NCBI GenBank assembly: GCA_035267045.1
Contig: DATFMH010000008.1
Coordinates: 1 to 14,591 of the forward strand
DNA: 14,591 bases
From: DATFMH01 sp035267045
GTDB lineage: Bacteria > Bacteroidota > Rhodothermia > Balneolales > DATFMH01
Reading direction: 5' to 3'
Positions 14,508 to 14,591 of the stretch are shown here, one piece after another. The position numbers and the translations under genes are program-made. The notes below the pieces were generated by a model, which saw nothing but the letters and a program-made list of their open reading frames with translations, was not told the origin of the DNA and did not search any database. The number at the start of each line of letters is the position of its first letter. The stretch's first letter is position 1.

Positions 14508-14591
14508 ACACCCAACACCGTGTCGTCGATGGTCAGTCGTCCGTCGTCATGATATGTTATATTTTCACAGGTCGTATTCTCAATGTAATTA
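14495..14591 (-). pseudogene. Possible C-terminal fragment of a gene truncated by the IS end
   Basis: On the minus strand a frame is open from the right edge of the window for 31 codons (NYIENTTCENITYHDDGRLT then IDDTVLGVV) to a TAA at 14497-14495. The last few codons and the stop lie inside the IS inverted repeat. This fits an unidentified gene interrupted by the insertion, with the stop supplied by the IS. The stretch is short enough to be open by chance, and the family is not recognisable. Confidence 0.35.

Noticed and set aside
1..14591. tRNA or rRNA genes, prophage or defence island
   Set aside because: I saw no cloverleaf with conserved T-arm sequence, no rRNA segments, no integrase other than the dead IS3 tail, and no recognisable defence genes.

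Overview
The window looks like chromosomal DNA from a member of the Bacteroidota/FCB superphylum. My best guess is the Balneolota/Rhodothermota side. The pointers are a secreted subtilisin-like protease ending in a type IX secretion (Por) sorting domain with the NYPNPFNPTT signature, a YpdA-type bacillithiol disulfide reductase, moderately AT-rich DNA, patchy use of Shine-Dalgarno sites, and REP-like palindromes in the gaps. The species-level guess is inference.

Layout. Positions 1-525 are non-coding tandem repeats of about 165 bp, each carrying a REP-like palindrome. Positions 651-4302 hold three minus-strand genes in tight order, a probable operon: a GNAT-acetyltransferase/nitrilase fusion, a YheT-type alpha/beta hydrolase, and YpdA. 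A hotdog acyl-CoA thioesterase (4496-5038, +) faces a 982-residue secreted subtilase (5128-8076, -) across a bidirectional hairpin terminator with a perfect 13-bp stem. Divergent from the protease is an exopolyphosphatase/pppGpp phosphohydrolase with a C-terminal HD domain (8298-9899, +). It converges with a Cu/Zn superoxide dismutase lipoprotein (9905-10486, -) across only 5 bp. A polytopic membrane protein (10627-11457, -), a membrane-anchored M23 peptidoglycan peptidase (11609-12964, -) and a small four-helix membrane protein (13263-13706, -) follow.

The last 850 bp are a mobile and repetitive junkyard. They contain heptamer repeats, two REP-like hairpin doublets exactly 300 bp apart, a 23-bp tandem array that looks like iterated ends of a small hairpin element, the 3' remnant of an IS3-family transposase with its right inverted repeat, and perhaps the tail of a gene cut by that IS.

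The genes are mostly housekeeping and cell-envelope functions: thiol redox, oxidative defence, polyphosphate/stringent metabolism, wall turnover and protein secretion. I found no defence system, CRISPR array, prophage or biosynthetic cluster. The best candidates for a second look are the repeat structures at both ends, the GNAT-nitrilase/hydrolase/YpdA operon, and the YpdA protein that lacks the cysteine considered important in Firmicutes YpdA.
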